From Clostridia bacterium (lineage in GTDB: Bacteria > Bacillota > Clostridia > CAKSNL01 > HGM11501), in contig JAFQQJ010000039.1 in assembly GCA_017411325.1 (NCBI GenBank), forward strand, positions 124,001 through 188,000: 64,000 bases of DNA, read 5' to 3'. Shown here piece by piece: positions 51,032-58,714 of this stretch (position 1 is its first letter; each line of letters starts with the position of its first letter). The notes under the pieces are model-generated. The model had not been told where the DNA came from. It searched no databases and was given only the letters and a program-made list of their open reading frames with translations. Made by a program: the position numbers and the translations under genes.

Positions 51032-53506
51032 ATGAAACAGTTTAATGTTACGGGAATGAGCTGTGCCGCCTGCTCTGCAAGGGTTGAAAAAGCGGTATCA
51101 AAGCTTGACGGTGTCACTTTGTGTTCAGTCAACCTTTTAACAAATTCTATGACGGTGGAAGGCACAGCGGAGGAAAAAACAATTATTTCTGCCGTTATTG
51201 ATGCAGGCTACGGCGCATCGGTAAAAGGCAGCACTCCAAAAACTAAAACCATAAAGGATGATTCAGAAGAAAAAAATCTTAAATCAAGGCTTATTTCATC
51301 ATTGTTTTTCCTTGCGGCTTTAATGTATATTTCTATGGGGCACGTTATGTGGGATTGGCCGCTTCCTCGCTTTTTTTCGGAAAATCCTATGAATATCGGG
51401 CTTGCTGAGCTTATTTTAAGCATTATCGTAATGGTAATAAATCAAAAATTTTTTAAGAGCGGATTTAAAGGTCTTATAAATAAAGCTCCTAATATGGATA
51501 CATTGGTAGCCCTGGGTTCCGGAGCATCTCTTATATACAGCATATATGCACTTTTCTCAATGTCTGATGCGTTGATTAAAGGAGATATCAATCACGCAAA
51601 CCATTTCCTGCACGAATTTTATTTTGAATCTGCGGCGATGATTTTAACGCTTATAACCGTAGGCAAAATGCTTGAAGCAAGAAGCAAGGGAAAAACTACA
51701 GATGCCATTGAAAGCCTTATCAGGCTGACTCCTAAAACGGCAACGGTTATACGGGACGGAAAAGAGGCTGTTATTGAGGCATCAAATATGGTTGTGGGCG
51801 ATATTTTCGCCGTAAAGCCCGGAGAAAGTATTCCGGCAGACGGTGTTATCATAGAAGGTGCAAGTGCTGTAAATGAATCAGCGCTTACGGGGGAAAGTGT
51901 ACCTGTCGATAAAAAGGAAGGAGACAAGGTAACGGCCGCAACAATAAACCAGGAAGGGTTTATTTTATGCCGCGCCACAAAAGTCGGCGAGGATACTGCA
52001 TTGGGAGAAATAATAAAGCTTGTCAGCGAAGCCTCCGGCTCCAAAGCACCCATTGCCAAGGTTGCGGATAAGGTATCGGGAATCTTTGTGCCCATAGTAA
52101 TGGTAATTGCGGCAGTTACTGTATTTTCCTGGCTTATACTTGGAGAATCCATAGGATTTTCCCTTGCGAGAGGAATTTCTGTTCTCGTTATAAGCTGTCC
52201 CTGTGCGCTTGGCCTTGCAACTCCCGTTGCCATAATGGTTGGAAGCGGCAGAGGGGCTAAAAACGGGATTTTATATAAAAGTGCCGCCGCCCTGGAAGAG
52301 GCGGGAAGATGCGCTGTTGTTGCACTTGATAAAACCGGTACTGTAACGACAGGCGAAATGAAAGTCACGGACATAACCCCTGCTGAAGGCGTCACGGAAG
52401 ATGAACTGTTGAAACTTTCCTATGCTCTTGAGGCAAAGAGCGAGCATCCCTTAGCTAAAGCGGTGGTGAATTTTGCCAAAGAAAAAGGAATACCGCTTTT
52501 TACTGCCGAAGACTTTTCTGCATTATCCGGAAACGGACTTACGGGCACAGTGGAAGGAAATAAGGTATACGGCGGTAAGGAAGAGTTTATTGCCGGGAAA
52601 ACAGTGATTTCAGAAGATATAAAAAGAAAAACCGGGCTTCTTCGTGCTGAAGGCAAGACAGTAATGTTTTTTGCGGCTGAAGATAAGCTTTTAGGTCTTA
52701 TTGCGGTTTCTGATATAATAAAGGAAGACAGCAAAGAAGCTGTGGCAAGGCTTAAAAAGATGGGGCTTTCCGTTGTTATGCTTACCGGAGACAATGAAGT
52801 TACGGCAAAGGCTGTGGCAAGGGAAGCCGGAATAGATAATGTGCGGGCAAATCTTCTTCCGGAAGACAAGGAAAAGGCCATAGCGGAACTTTCAAAAAGC
52901 GGTAAGGTTATGATGGTCGGAGACGGAATAAATGACGCCGTTGCCCTTACAAGAGCAAATGTCGGTGTTGCAATAGGTGCAGGGACAGATGTTGCCATTG
53001 ACTCTGCAGATGCAGTAATTATGAAAAGCAGCTTAAAGGATGTCTGCCGACTTATTGCTCTTTCAAGAGGAACTCTTAAAAATATTCACGAAAACTTGTT
53101 CTGGGCGTTTTTCTATAATACAATCGGAATTCCCGTTGCGGCAGGCGTTTTTTCAAGGTTGGGTCTTACGCTTAATCCGATGCTGGGTGCTCTCGCAATG
53201 AGCCTTTCAAGCTTCTGTGTTGTAAGCAACGCCTTAAGGCTTAACTTTTACGATATTGATAAAATATACTATAAAAGAAACAATAAAAAGGAGGATAAAA
53301 CCATGGAAAAAACAATGAAAATTGAAGGTATGATGTGCACTCATTGCTCAGGCAGAGTGAAGAAGGTTTTAGAGGAGCTTCCCGGTGTTGCTGAGGCAAT
53401 CGTAAGCCACGAGGAAGGAACTGCTGTAGTGAAGCTTTCTTCTGCTGTAGCTGATGAAACATTAAAAAAGGCCGTTGAAGATCAGGGCTACAAGGTAATA
53501 GGATAA
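51032..53506 (+). CDS. copA: Copper-translocating P1B-type ATPase with C-terminal HMA domain
   Basis: 824 aa. It exports Cu(I). The N-terminal HMA domain has GMSCAACSARVEK; eight membrane helices follow, with the CPC metal site in SCPCALGLATP. Other motifs are the actuator LTGESVPV, phosphorylation site DKTGTVTTG, HP motif SEHPLAKA and hinge GDGINDAVAL. After the last helices the frame runs through a Lys-rich linker into a second HMA domain (about 758-824; GMMCTHCSGRVKK). Usual CopA proteins end before such a domain. The linker DNA reads as a ribosome binding site plus ATG, suggesting that a CopZ chaperone is also made (see the entry at 53303). Confidence 0.93.
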   Translation: MKQFNVTGMSCAACSARVEKAVSKLDGVTLCSVNLLTNSMTVEGTAEEKTIISAVIDAGYGASVKGSTPKTKTIKDDSEEKNLKSRLISSLFFLAALMYISMGHVMWDWPLPRFFSENPMNIGLAELILSIIVMVINQKFFKSGFKGLINKAPNMDTLVALGSGASLIYSIYALFSMSDALIKGDINHANHFLHEFYFESAAMILTLITVGKMLEARSKGKTTDAIESLIRLTPKTATVIRDGKEAVIEASNMVVGDIFAVKPGESIPADGVIIEGASAVNESALTGESVPVDKKEGDKVTAATINQEGFILCRATKVGEDTALGEIIKLVSEASGSKAPIAKVADKVSGIFVPIVMVIAAVTVFSWLILGESIGFSLARGISVLVISCPCALGLATPVAIMVGSGRGAKNGILYKSAAALEEAGRCAVVALDKTGTVTTGEMKVTDITPAEGVTEDELLKLSYALEAKSEHPLAKAVVNFAKEKGIPLFTAEDFSALSGNGLTGTVEGNKVYGGKEEFIAGKTVISEDIKRKTGLLRAEGKTVMFFAAEDKLLGLIAVSDIIKEDSKEAVARLKKMGLSVVMLTGDNEVTAKAVAREAGIDNVRANLLPEDKEKAIAELSKSGKVMMVGDGINDAVALTRANVGVAIGAGTDVAIDSADAVIMKSSLKDVCRLIALSRGTLKNIHENLFWAFFYNTIGIPVAAGVFSRLGLTLNPMLGALAMSLSSFCVVSNALRLNFYDIDKIYYKRNNKKEDKTMEKTMKIEGMMCTHCSGRVKKVLEELPGVAEAIVSHEEGTAVVKLSSAVADETLKKAVEDQGYKVIG
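53303..53506 (+). other. Internal in-frame start: CopZ-like copper chaperone within copA
   Basis: AAGGAGG (53288-53294) lies 8 nt before an ATG at 53303 that is in frame with copA (codon 758). From it a 67-aa HMA protein beginning MEKTMKIEGMMCTHCSGR would be made, with the normal size and MxCxxC site of CopZ chaperones. So the locus can encode both a CopA-CopZ fusion and free CopZ. The Lys/Glu/Asp linker in the ATPase appears to be the translated ribosome binding site. Translation from this start is inferred. Confidence 0.6.
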
Positions 53507-53507
53507 C

Positions 53508-53538
53508 AAAAAAATGCAGGCTGTGCCTGCATTTTTTT
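53508..53538. terminator. Bidirectional terminator between copA and metI
   Basis: 14-bp stem AAAAAAATGCAGGC/GCCTGCATTTTTTT with a TGT loop. Confidence 0.9.
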
Positions 53539-53548
53539 GTTTTTAAAT

Positions 53549-54274
53549 TTAATTGTTTTTAAGTCGTTTGTCGCTCTTTTTGGCAAGGTGATTACCAAGA
53601 GACTGAAAGGCGATAACAAGGAGCACCAAAAGCACAACAGAGATATACATTTCGGCATCTCTGTAGCGGTAGTAACCGTAGTTGATGGCAATCTTACCGA
53701 GACCGCCGCCGCCGATGATACCGCTCATTGCAGAATAACCCAAAACCGTTGTTATTGCAATTGTGAAGTTGGATATTAAAGAGGGAACACTTTCGGGAAT
53801 CATTACCTTTACGATAATCTGAAAAGGTGTTGCACCCATACTTTCTGCCGCCTCGATGATATTCGGGTTGATTTCGCGAAGGCTGCTTTCAACAAGTCTT
53901 GCAACAAAGGGAAATGCAGCAATAACAAGTGGAACTATCATGGCAACGGTACCGATTCTGGTGCCTAAAATAAGCTCTGTAAGAGGAAAAGCCATAATCA
54001 TCAGAATAAGGAAGGGGATAGATCTTAAAAGGTTTATCACGGTGTTTATTATGCTCATAAGCCAGGAAGGAAGAGGCATAACTCCGTTTTTTTCACCGGC
54101 AACCAATAATACGCCTAACGGAAGTCCTAAAATAACTGCAAATAAAGTTGAAAGCACTGTTACATAAATTGTTTCCCAGATTGCAAAGGGAACCTCATTT
54201 ACCGTTACCCACAAGGCATCGTGAAGAAGCTTATTATCAATTGTTTCTATATATGTATTAAGAAAATCAAGCAT
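53549..54274 (-). CDS. metI: Methionine ABC transporter permease MetI
   Basis: 241 aa, about five membrane segments. The MetI-type permease signature spans TIYVTVLSTLFAVILGLPLG at the N-terminus and the EAA loop EAAESMGATPFQIIVKVMIPE that contacts the ATPase. It starts 2 nt after the metN stop, with its ribosome binding site inside metN. It is the last gene of the unit. Methionine uptake is the family role. Confidence 0.92.
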   Translation of the reverse strand: MLDFLNTYIETIDNKLLHDALWVTVNEVPFAIWETIYVTVLSTLFAVILGLPLGVLLVAGEKNGVMPLPSWLMSIINTVINLLRSIPFLILMIMAFPLTELILGTRIGTVAMIVPLVIAAFPFVARLVESSLREINPNIIEAAESMGATPFQIIVKVMIPESVPSLISNFTIAITTVLGYSAMSGIIGGGGLGKIAINYGYYRYRDAEMYISVVLLVLLVIAFQSLGNHLAKKSDKRLKNN

Positions 54275-54276
54275 TA

Positions 54277-55272
54277 TTAAACCTCCTCCACGATAATATT
54301 TTCCTGAGACGATAAGTATTCTTTTACCTTGGCAAAATCAGCATCGGCAGGGATGCTTAAAAGTATGCTTCCAAAAGCCTTTTCGCCGATTGCCTTGGTT
54401 GATGCACCTAAGATATTGGCTGTAACACCTAAATCAATGGCCATATTTGTAATGGCGGGTGAACTTGCGGCAACAGCACCGTTATATACAACACGGAAAA
54501 TCCTCTGTCCTTTAAGTTCGGGAAGAAGAGTTTCTGCACCGTCGGGAAATACAAGACGCTTTGCGGCTTCGGATTTTGGATTTGAAAATACTTCTGTAAC
54601 ATTTCCTTCTTCCACAACATAGCCGTTATCAAGGATTGCCACGCGGTTACATATATCCTCAACAACGCTCATCTGATGTGTGATGATAATAACGGTGATT
54701 CCGAGACGTTTATTAATATCCTTGATTAAGGATAAAATTGACTGTGTTGTTTTGGGATCCAGGGCGCTTGTTGCTTCGTCACAAAGGAGAACCTCAGGTT
54801 CTGTTGCAAGGGCTCTTGCGATGGCGATTCTTTGCATTTGACCGCCTGAAAGCTGGGCAGGATAAGCATTTGCTTTATCAGGAAGACCTACTATTTCAAG
54901 CAGCTCCATAGCTCTTTTTTTCGCTTCTGCTTTGCTTACGCCTGAAAGCTCCAAGGGAAAGCAGATGTTCTTCAGGCAGGTTCGTTGCATAAGAAGGTTA
55001 AAGCTCTGAAAAATCATTGTGACTTTTCTTCTCATAGCACGAAGCTCAGAAGGATTAAGGGTAGTTAAATCGCTGCCATCTATAATAACCTTACCTTCGC
55101 TGGGTCGTTCGAGCATATTGATGCAGCGAACCAATGTGCTTTTACCTGCGCCGCTCATACCGATGATGCCGTAAATATCACCCTTTTCTATATTAAGGGT
55201 GATATCGGTAAGGGCGTGTACTTCACCGCCTGCAGTATTAAATGTTTTTGTCAGGTTTTCAATTTTAATCAT
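54277..55272 (-). CDS. metN: Methionine ABC transporter ATP-binding protein MetN
   Basis: 331 aa. Walker A GMSGAGKST, signature LSGGQMQRIAIARAL and Walker B VLLCDEATSAL are intact. A C-terminal NIL (ACT-like) domain (about 255-331) is present, which in MetN binds methionine and gives feedback inhibition of transport. It follows metQ across a GC-rich hairpin. Confidence 0.93.
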   Translation of the reverse strand: MIKIENLTKTFNTAGGEVHALTDITLNIEKGDIYGIIGMSGAGKSTLVRCINMLERPSEGKVIIDGSDLTTLNPSELRAMRRKVTMIFQSFNLLMQRTCLKNICFPLELSGVSKAEAKKRAMELLEIVGLPDKANAYPAQLSGGQMQRIAIARALATEPEVLLCDEATSALDPKTTQSILSLIKDINKRLGITVIIITHQMSVVEDICNRVAILDNGYVVEEGNVTEVFSNPKSEAAKRLVFPDGAETLLPELKGQRIFRVVYNGAVAASSPAITNMAIDLGVTANILGASTKAIGEKAFGSILLSIPADADFAKVKEYLSSQENIIVEEV

Positions 55273-55291
55273 AATTTACTCCTGTGCCTTA

Positions 55292-55324
55292 ATTTGAAAA
55301 TACGCCGGTTGCAAGCAACCGGCG
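55292..55324 (-). terminator. Intercistronic terminator-like hairpin between metQ and metN
   Basis: Perfect 10-bp GC-rich stem CGCCGGTTGC/GCAACCGGCG with an AA/TT loop. On the minus strand it is followed by TATTTTC, a short T-tract. Partial termination would give more MetQ than MetNI, as binding-protein systems usually need. Confidence 0.65.
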
Positions 55325-55342
55325 CTTTTTCAAAGAATAATC

Positions 55343-56197
55343 TTATTCAGCTTTGATAGCGTCAAGTGTTGTCTGTTTACCACCGTAAATACCCATGGGC
55401 TCTACGTGTACTGCGGATACGGAAACAACCTCTGTTCCGTTTTCTGCGTTGAAGTCTTCAAGATAGGGAAGGTGCTGGAAATAGTTAGCATCAACTTCAC
55501 CTGAGTTTACAACATTGTTGGGCTGAACATAATCGGTATATTCGATTATTTCAAGAGTGATTTCCTTTGCTGCAAGGATATCTTTTGCAACAGCAAGGAT
55601 TTCAGCGTGGGGTGTGGGAGAAGCTGCAACGGAAACGGTTGCGCCCTTAAGAGCTTCGTAATCTATTGCTGCATCATAACCGTCTGTTGTGTTTTCGATT
55701 GTGCTTACAACCGCACCTTCATATGTCTCTGCAATAAAGTCTGCAACTGCCTGGCTTTCAAGTGCTGCGATTAAAGCCTTGATAACGGGAGACTCTTCAT
55801 TGCCTGCCTTAACAGCTAAAATGTTGCTGTATGCGGAGAAAGCGCCTTCCATAGCAAGAGAATCTGCTACGGGGTTAAGATCGGCGGAAATTGCATAGTT
55901 TGAGTTGATTACTGCATAGTCAACGCTTGAAAGAACGTTGGGAAGCTGAGCTGCTTCTACTTCCTTAAACTCAATTCCGTAGGGATTTTCAGCGATATCA
56001 CGGATTGTAGCTGTGATGCCTGCGCCCTCAGCCAATGTGATATAGCCGAGCTCTTCAAGGAGAAGGAGTGCGCGTGCTTCGTTTGTTGTGTCATTGGGAA
56101 CTGCGATAGTGATTGCCTTTTCTCCGCAACCTGTAAAGAGCGCTAAGGATGCAACCATCATTACAAGTGCGAGTGTGAGTGATAAAAATCTTTTCAT
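55343..56197 (-). CDS. metQ: MetQ/NlpA-family methionine-binding lipoprotein
   Basis: 284 aa. A lipoprotein signal peptide ends in the lipobox LFTGC, with lipidation at Cys24. The body is a NlpA-type periplasmic-binding fold (EFKEVEAAQLPNVLSSVDYAV and YVQPNNVVNSGEVDANYFQH stretches). It delivers methionine to MetNI. It has AGGAGGT before the ATG and its own promoter in the short gap after cysK. The gap is only 60 nt, so there is no room for a SAM riboswitch. Confidence 0.92.
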   Translation of the reverse strand: MKRFLSLTLALVMMVASLALFTGCGEKAITIAVPNDTTNEARALLLLEELGYITLAEGAGITATIRDIAENPYGIEFKEVEAAQLPNVLSSVDYAVINSNYAISADLNPVADSLAMEGAFSAYSNILAVKAGNEESPVIKALIAALESQAVADFIAETYEGAVVSTIENTTDGYDAAIDYEALKGATVSVAASPTPHAEILAVAKDILAAKEITLEIIEYTDYVQPNNVVNSGEVDANYFQHLPYLEDFNAENGTEVVSVSAVHVEPMGIYGGKQTTLDAIKAE

Positions 56198-56226
56198 TAT
56201 AATACCTCCTAAAGTATATTGAATTT

Positions 56227-56255
56227 ATGATAGCATTTTTTCACTTATTTGTCAA
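56227..56255 (-). promoter_or_regulatory. Promoter for metQ-metN-metI
   Basis: Minus-strand TTGACA (56250-56255), 17-nt spacer, TATCAT (56227-56232), just after the cysK stop codon. Confidence 0.7.
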
Positions 56256-56257
56256 GA

Positions 56258-57184
56258 TTAATCGAACATTTCGCTTGAAAGATAACGCTCACCTGTATCG
56301 GGAAGCAAAACTACGATTGTTTTACCTTCGTTTTCAGGGCGTTTTGCAAGAGTTAAGGCAGCAAAAAGCGCGGCACCTGATGAAATTCCGGATAAAACGC
56401 CTTCCGTTTTTGAGAGGAAGTTTCCCATTTTGTAAGCATCTTCGGTTTTTACGGTTATTACTTCATCGTAAATATTTTGGTCAAGTGTATCGGGAACAAA
56501 GTTTGCACCGATTCCCTGAATTTTGTGGGGAGCTGCCTTGCCTTCGGATAAAAGGGGAGAATCATATGGCTCAACAGCAACTACCCTGACAGCAGGATTT
56601 TTTTCCTTTAAATATTTGCCCGTTCCGCTTAAGGTTCCGCCGGTGCCCACAGCAGACACGAAAATATCAACTTTACCATCTGTGTCCTCGTATATCTCCG
56701 GTCCCGTTGTGCGGTAATGTGCATCGGGATTTGCCTTGTTTTCAAACTGGGAGGGGATAAAGCTTCCTTTAATTTCTTTCGCCAGTTCTTCTGCCTTTTC
56801 GATTGCTCCCTTCATTCCTTTTGCACCTTCGGTAAGATAAAGCTCCGCTCCGTAGGCTTTTAATAGATTTCTTCGCTCTATGCTCATAGTATCGGGCATG
56901 GTTAAAATAACTCTGTAGCCCTTTACTCCGCCCAGGCAGGCAAGCCCGACACCGGTATTTCCGCTGGTAGGTTCGATTATAACGGAGCCTTCCTTTAATA
57001 GGCCTTTTTCCTCGGCATCTTTAATCATTGAAAGGGCAACTCTGTCCTTTGCACTGCCCGCCGGATTAAAGGATTCTATCTTTGCAAGCACCCTTGCTTT
57101 AAGGGAGTACTCCTTTTCGAGGTGTGTAAGCTCCAAAAGAGGTGTTTTGCCTATTAAATCTTCGATGCTTTGATAAATATTCAT
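56258..57184 (-). CDS. cysK: Cysteine synthase A
   Basis: 308 aa. It makes cysteine from O-acetylserine and sulfide with PLP. GSAKDR carries the Schiff-base lysine, TSGNTGVGLA the substrate loop, and GTGGTLSGTG the phosphate-binding loop. ATG 57184 follows CGGAGGT; a longer in-frame start 42 nt upstream is less likely. It lies upstream of the methionine uptake genes in the same direction, giving a sulfur amino acid cluster. Confidence 0.93.
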   Translation of the reverse strand: MNIYQSIEDLIGKTPLLELTHLEKEYSLKARVLAKIESFNPAGSAKDRVALSMIKDAEEKGLLKEGSVIIEPTSGNTGVGLACLGGVKGYRVILTMPDTMSIERRNLLKAYGAELYLTEGAKGMKGAIEKAEELAKEIKGSFIPSQFENKANPDAHYRTTGPEIYEDTDGKVDIFVSAVGTGGTLSGTGKYLKEKNPAVRVVAVEPYDSPLLSEGKAAPHKIQGIGANFVPDTLDQNIYDEVITVKTEDAYKMGNFLSKTEGVLSGISSGAALFAALTLAKRPENEGKTIVVLLPDTGERYLSSEMFD

Positions 57185-57216
57185 AAAATTACCTCCGTGA
57201 AAATGTGTACTTTTAA

Positions 57217-57245
57217 AGTGTAACACTTATAAATTCCTTTGTCAA
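57217..57245 (-). promoter_or_regulatory. Promoter and palindromic operator candidate for cysK
   Basis: Minus-strand TTGACA (57240-57245), 17-nt spacer, TACACT (57217-57222). A perfect palindrome AAGTGT-A-ACACTT (57216-57228) covers the -10 box and could be a repressor site. Confidence 0.65.
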
Positions 57246-57307
57246 TTGCATTTTGTGGCAAAAGTGCACAAAAGTTAAATGGGAGGTGTTCCTATATTGG
57301 CAAAAAT

Positions 57308-57326
57308 GCCGATTGAAAGAATCGGC
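57308..57326. repeat. Inverted repeat over the pheA-operon -35 box
   Basis: GCCGATT-GAAAG-AATCGGC, a 7-bp perfect inverted repeat that includes the -35 box of the leader promoter. It is a candidate operator; there is no T-run. Confidence 0.45.
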
Positions 57327-57341
57327 TGCTTGGTGTATAAT
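57313..57341 (+). promoter_or_regulatory. Promoter for the aromatic amino acid operon
   Basis: TTGAAA (57313-57318), 17-nt spacer, TATAAT (57336-57341). Transcription would begin near 57348 and pass through the leader peptide and two hairpins before pheA. Confidence 0.75.
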
Positions 57342-57360
57342 TATACAAAATATGAAAGGA

Positions 57361-57411
57361 GATGCCGCAAATGTCTGAAATGATGAGAAAATCAGGTAGG
57401 AATGCGGTATC
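57361..57411 (+). promoter_or_regulatory. Leader stem that may mask the leader-peptide start
   Basis: GATGCCGCA (57361-57369) can pair with TGCGGTATC (57403-57411): 9 bp with one G-U. It covers part of the ribosome binding site region and abuts the leader ATG at 57371. Confidence 0.4.
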
Positions 57412-57538
57412 TTTATGCGAAAACAACGTTAAAGACACTTTTTTTGAAGTGTCTTTTTTTGCATGCTTCCGATTTTTTTACTACTATTATTTTATGAACA
57501 ATATGTGCCGAAAAGTAAAAACTGCTGTATTTGTTTAA
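57371..57538 (+). CDS. Phe/Tyr-rich leader peptide of the pheA operon
   Basis: 55 aa, not previously named as far as I know. The ATG has AAAGGAGATG 6-7 nt upstream and a good promoter before it. Residues 24-41 contain twelve Phe or Tyr out of eighteen, including FRFFYYYYF at 33-41. The stop (57536-57538) is 13 nt before the terminator stem. In leader-peptide attenuation, scarcity of charged tRNA stalls the ribosome at such codons. A stall at the Tyr run (57479-57490) would leave 57507-57515 free to pair with 57562-57570. The position directly before genes for Phe and Tyr synthesis is the main support. Confidence 0.75.
   Translation: MSEMMRKSGRNAVSLCENNVKDTFFEVSFFACFRFFYYYYFMNNMCRKVKTAVFV
57431..57460 (+). 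terminator. First leader hairpin, within the leader peptide
   Basis: 10-bp stem AAAGACACTT/AAGTGTCTTT with a TTTTTG loop and four further T. As drawn it is an intrinsic terminator that would act when the leader is not translated; a translating ribosome would melt it. It may also serve as a pause site. Confidence 0.65.
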
Positions 57539-57570
57539 TTAAAGTTCTTTCAGCGTTTTCGCTTTTCGGC
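57507..57570 (+). promoter_or_regulatory. Antiterminator pairing of the pheA attenuator
   Basis: GCCGAAAAG (57507-57515) is the exact complement of CTTTTCGGC (57562-57570), which covers the loop and inner stem of the terminator at 57552-57579. The two pairings are mutually exclusive. AGTAAAAA (57514-57521) can also pair weakly with TTTTTACT in the Phe/Tyr codon run (57475-57482), which would sequester part of the antiterminator when no ribosome stalls. Confidence 0.6.
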
Positions 57571-57590
57571 GGAAACGCTTTTATATTTTC
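57552..57590 (+). terminator. Attenuator terminator in front of pheA
   Basis: 11-bp stem AGCGTTTTCGC/GCGGAAACGCT (one G-U) with a TTTTCG loop, followed by TTTATATTTTC. It lies between its own operon's promoter and first gene, so it must be regulated or leaky. Confidence 0.8.
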
Positions 57591-57607
57591 TGAAAGGTTT
57601 TGATACT

Positions 57608-58714
57608 ATGAACAAGCTTGATGTTGCAAGAAACGAGATTAATGAAATAGATAAGGAAATGGCATCGCTTTTTGAAAGAAGAATGAAGGCAGCCAGGATG
57701 GTAGCTGAATATAAAAAGGAAAATGCACTTCCGATTTTCGATTCGGGAAGAGAAGCTTTTCTGATTGACAGGAATTCTTCATATATAGAGGATGCGGTGC
57801 TTAAGGATTATTATGTTGAATTCATTAAAAGCACGATGAATATTTCAAAATCCTATCAGAGAATGCTGCTTGACGGTATGAGGGTGGCGTATTCCGGAGT
57901 TCCGGGTGCCTTTGCACACATTGCGGCAACTAAAATTTTCGACAGCGCAAACGCGATAGCTTATGACAGCTTCAAAGCTGCATACGAGGCTGTTGAAAAG
58001 GGGGAATGCGACTGTGCGGTGCTTCCCATTGAAAACAGCTATGCGGGGGACGTTGCCCAGGTAATGGACATTGCGTTTTTCGGCTCACTTCATATTACCG
58101 GAATATACGACCTTGAAGTAAGCCATAATCTTCTTGCTAAAAAGGGAACAAACAAAGGCGAAATTAAAAAGGTAGTAAGCCATTCCCAGGCATTAAGCCA
58201 GTGTGCAGGATATATTGAAAAAAACAGGCTTTTAAAGGAAGAGGCTACAAATACAGCGGTTGCGGCAAAAATGGTTGCCGATTCTGAAAGCAATGCTCTT
58301 GCGGCAATTGCAAGTAAGGAAGCGGCTTCTTTATACGGACTTACCGTAGTTGAAGAAAATATTAATCAGAGTGCCAACAATACCACACGTTTTGCGGTAT
58401 TTTCAAGAAGCACAGGTAAGGAGAACAAGGGCAACAATCACTTCGTATTTTTCTTTACGGTTAAAAATGAAGCAGGAGCACTTGGTAAAGCGATTTCTGT
58501 TATAGGAAAGTACGGATTTAACTTAAAGGCGTTAAAGAGCCGTCCGACAAAAGAGCTTATCTGGGATTATTATTTCTTTGCAGAGGGCGAAGGCGAAATC
58601 AACGGAGAAAACGGAGATAAGATGCTTACAGAACTTAAGGAAAGCTGCAACGAAATCAAGGTTGTGGGAAGCTTTGCAAACGAAATCCTGTTAAGAGAGA
58701 AGGATAATAAATGA
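57608..58714 (+). CDS. pheA: Bifunctional chorismate mutase / prephenate dehydratase
   Basis: 368 aa. It turns chorismate into phenylpyruvate. The AroQ-type chorismate mutase (about 1-88) starts LDVARNEINEIDKEMASLFERR. Prephenate dehydratase (about 92-270) has the NNTTRFAVFS motif with the catalytic Thr. The C-terminal ACT domain (about 280-365; GALGKAISVIGKYGFNLKALKSRP) usually gives Phe feedback inhibition. It heads the aromatic operon behind the leader attenuator and overlaps aroB by 4 nt (ATGA). Confidence 0.95.
   Translation: MNKLDVARNEINEIDKEMASLFERRMKAARMVAEYKKENALPIFDSGREAFLIDRNSSYIEDAVLKDYYVEFIKSTMNISKSYQRMLLDGMRVAYSGVPGAFAHIAATKIFDSANAIAYDSFKAAYEAVEKGECDCAVLPIENSYAGDVAQVMDIAFFGSLHITGIYDLEVSHNLLAKKGTNKGEIKKVVSHSQALSQCAGYIEKNRLLKEEATNTAVAAKMVADSESNALAAIASKEAASLYGLTVVEENINQSANNTTRFAVFSRSTGKENKGNNHFVFFFTVKNEAGALGKAISVIGKYGFNLKALKSRPTKELIWDYYFFAEGEGEINGENGDKMLTELKESCNEIKVVGSFANEILLREKDNK

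Noticed and set aside
51619-52998. Long minus-strand frames opposite copA
   Set aside because: Antisense open frames caused by the codon pattern of copA, with no start signals or recognisable domains.
56198-56257. Possible SAM (S-box) riboswitch before metQ
   Set aside because: The gap is 60 nt and is filled by a promoter and ribosome binding site; no S-box helices fit.
57388-57415. T-box-like sequence (AGGTAGGAATGCGG) in the pheA leader
   Set aside because: It resembles the AGGGTGGNACCGCG consensus only in part and lacks the UGGN bulge. Only about 50 nt lie between the promoter and it, too little for a specifier stem.
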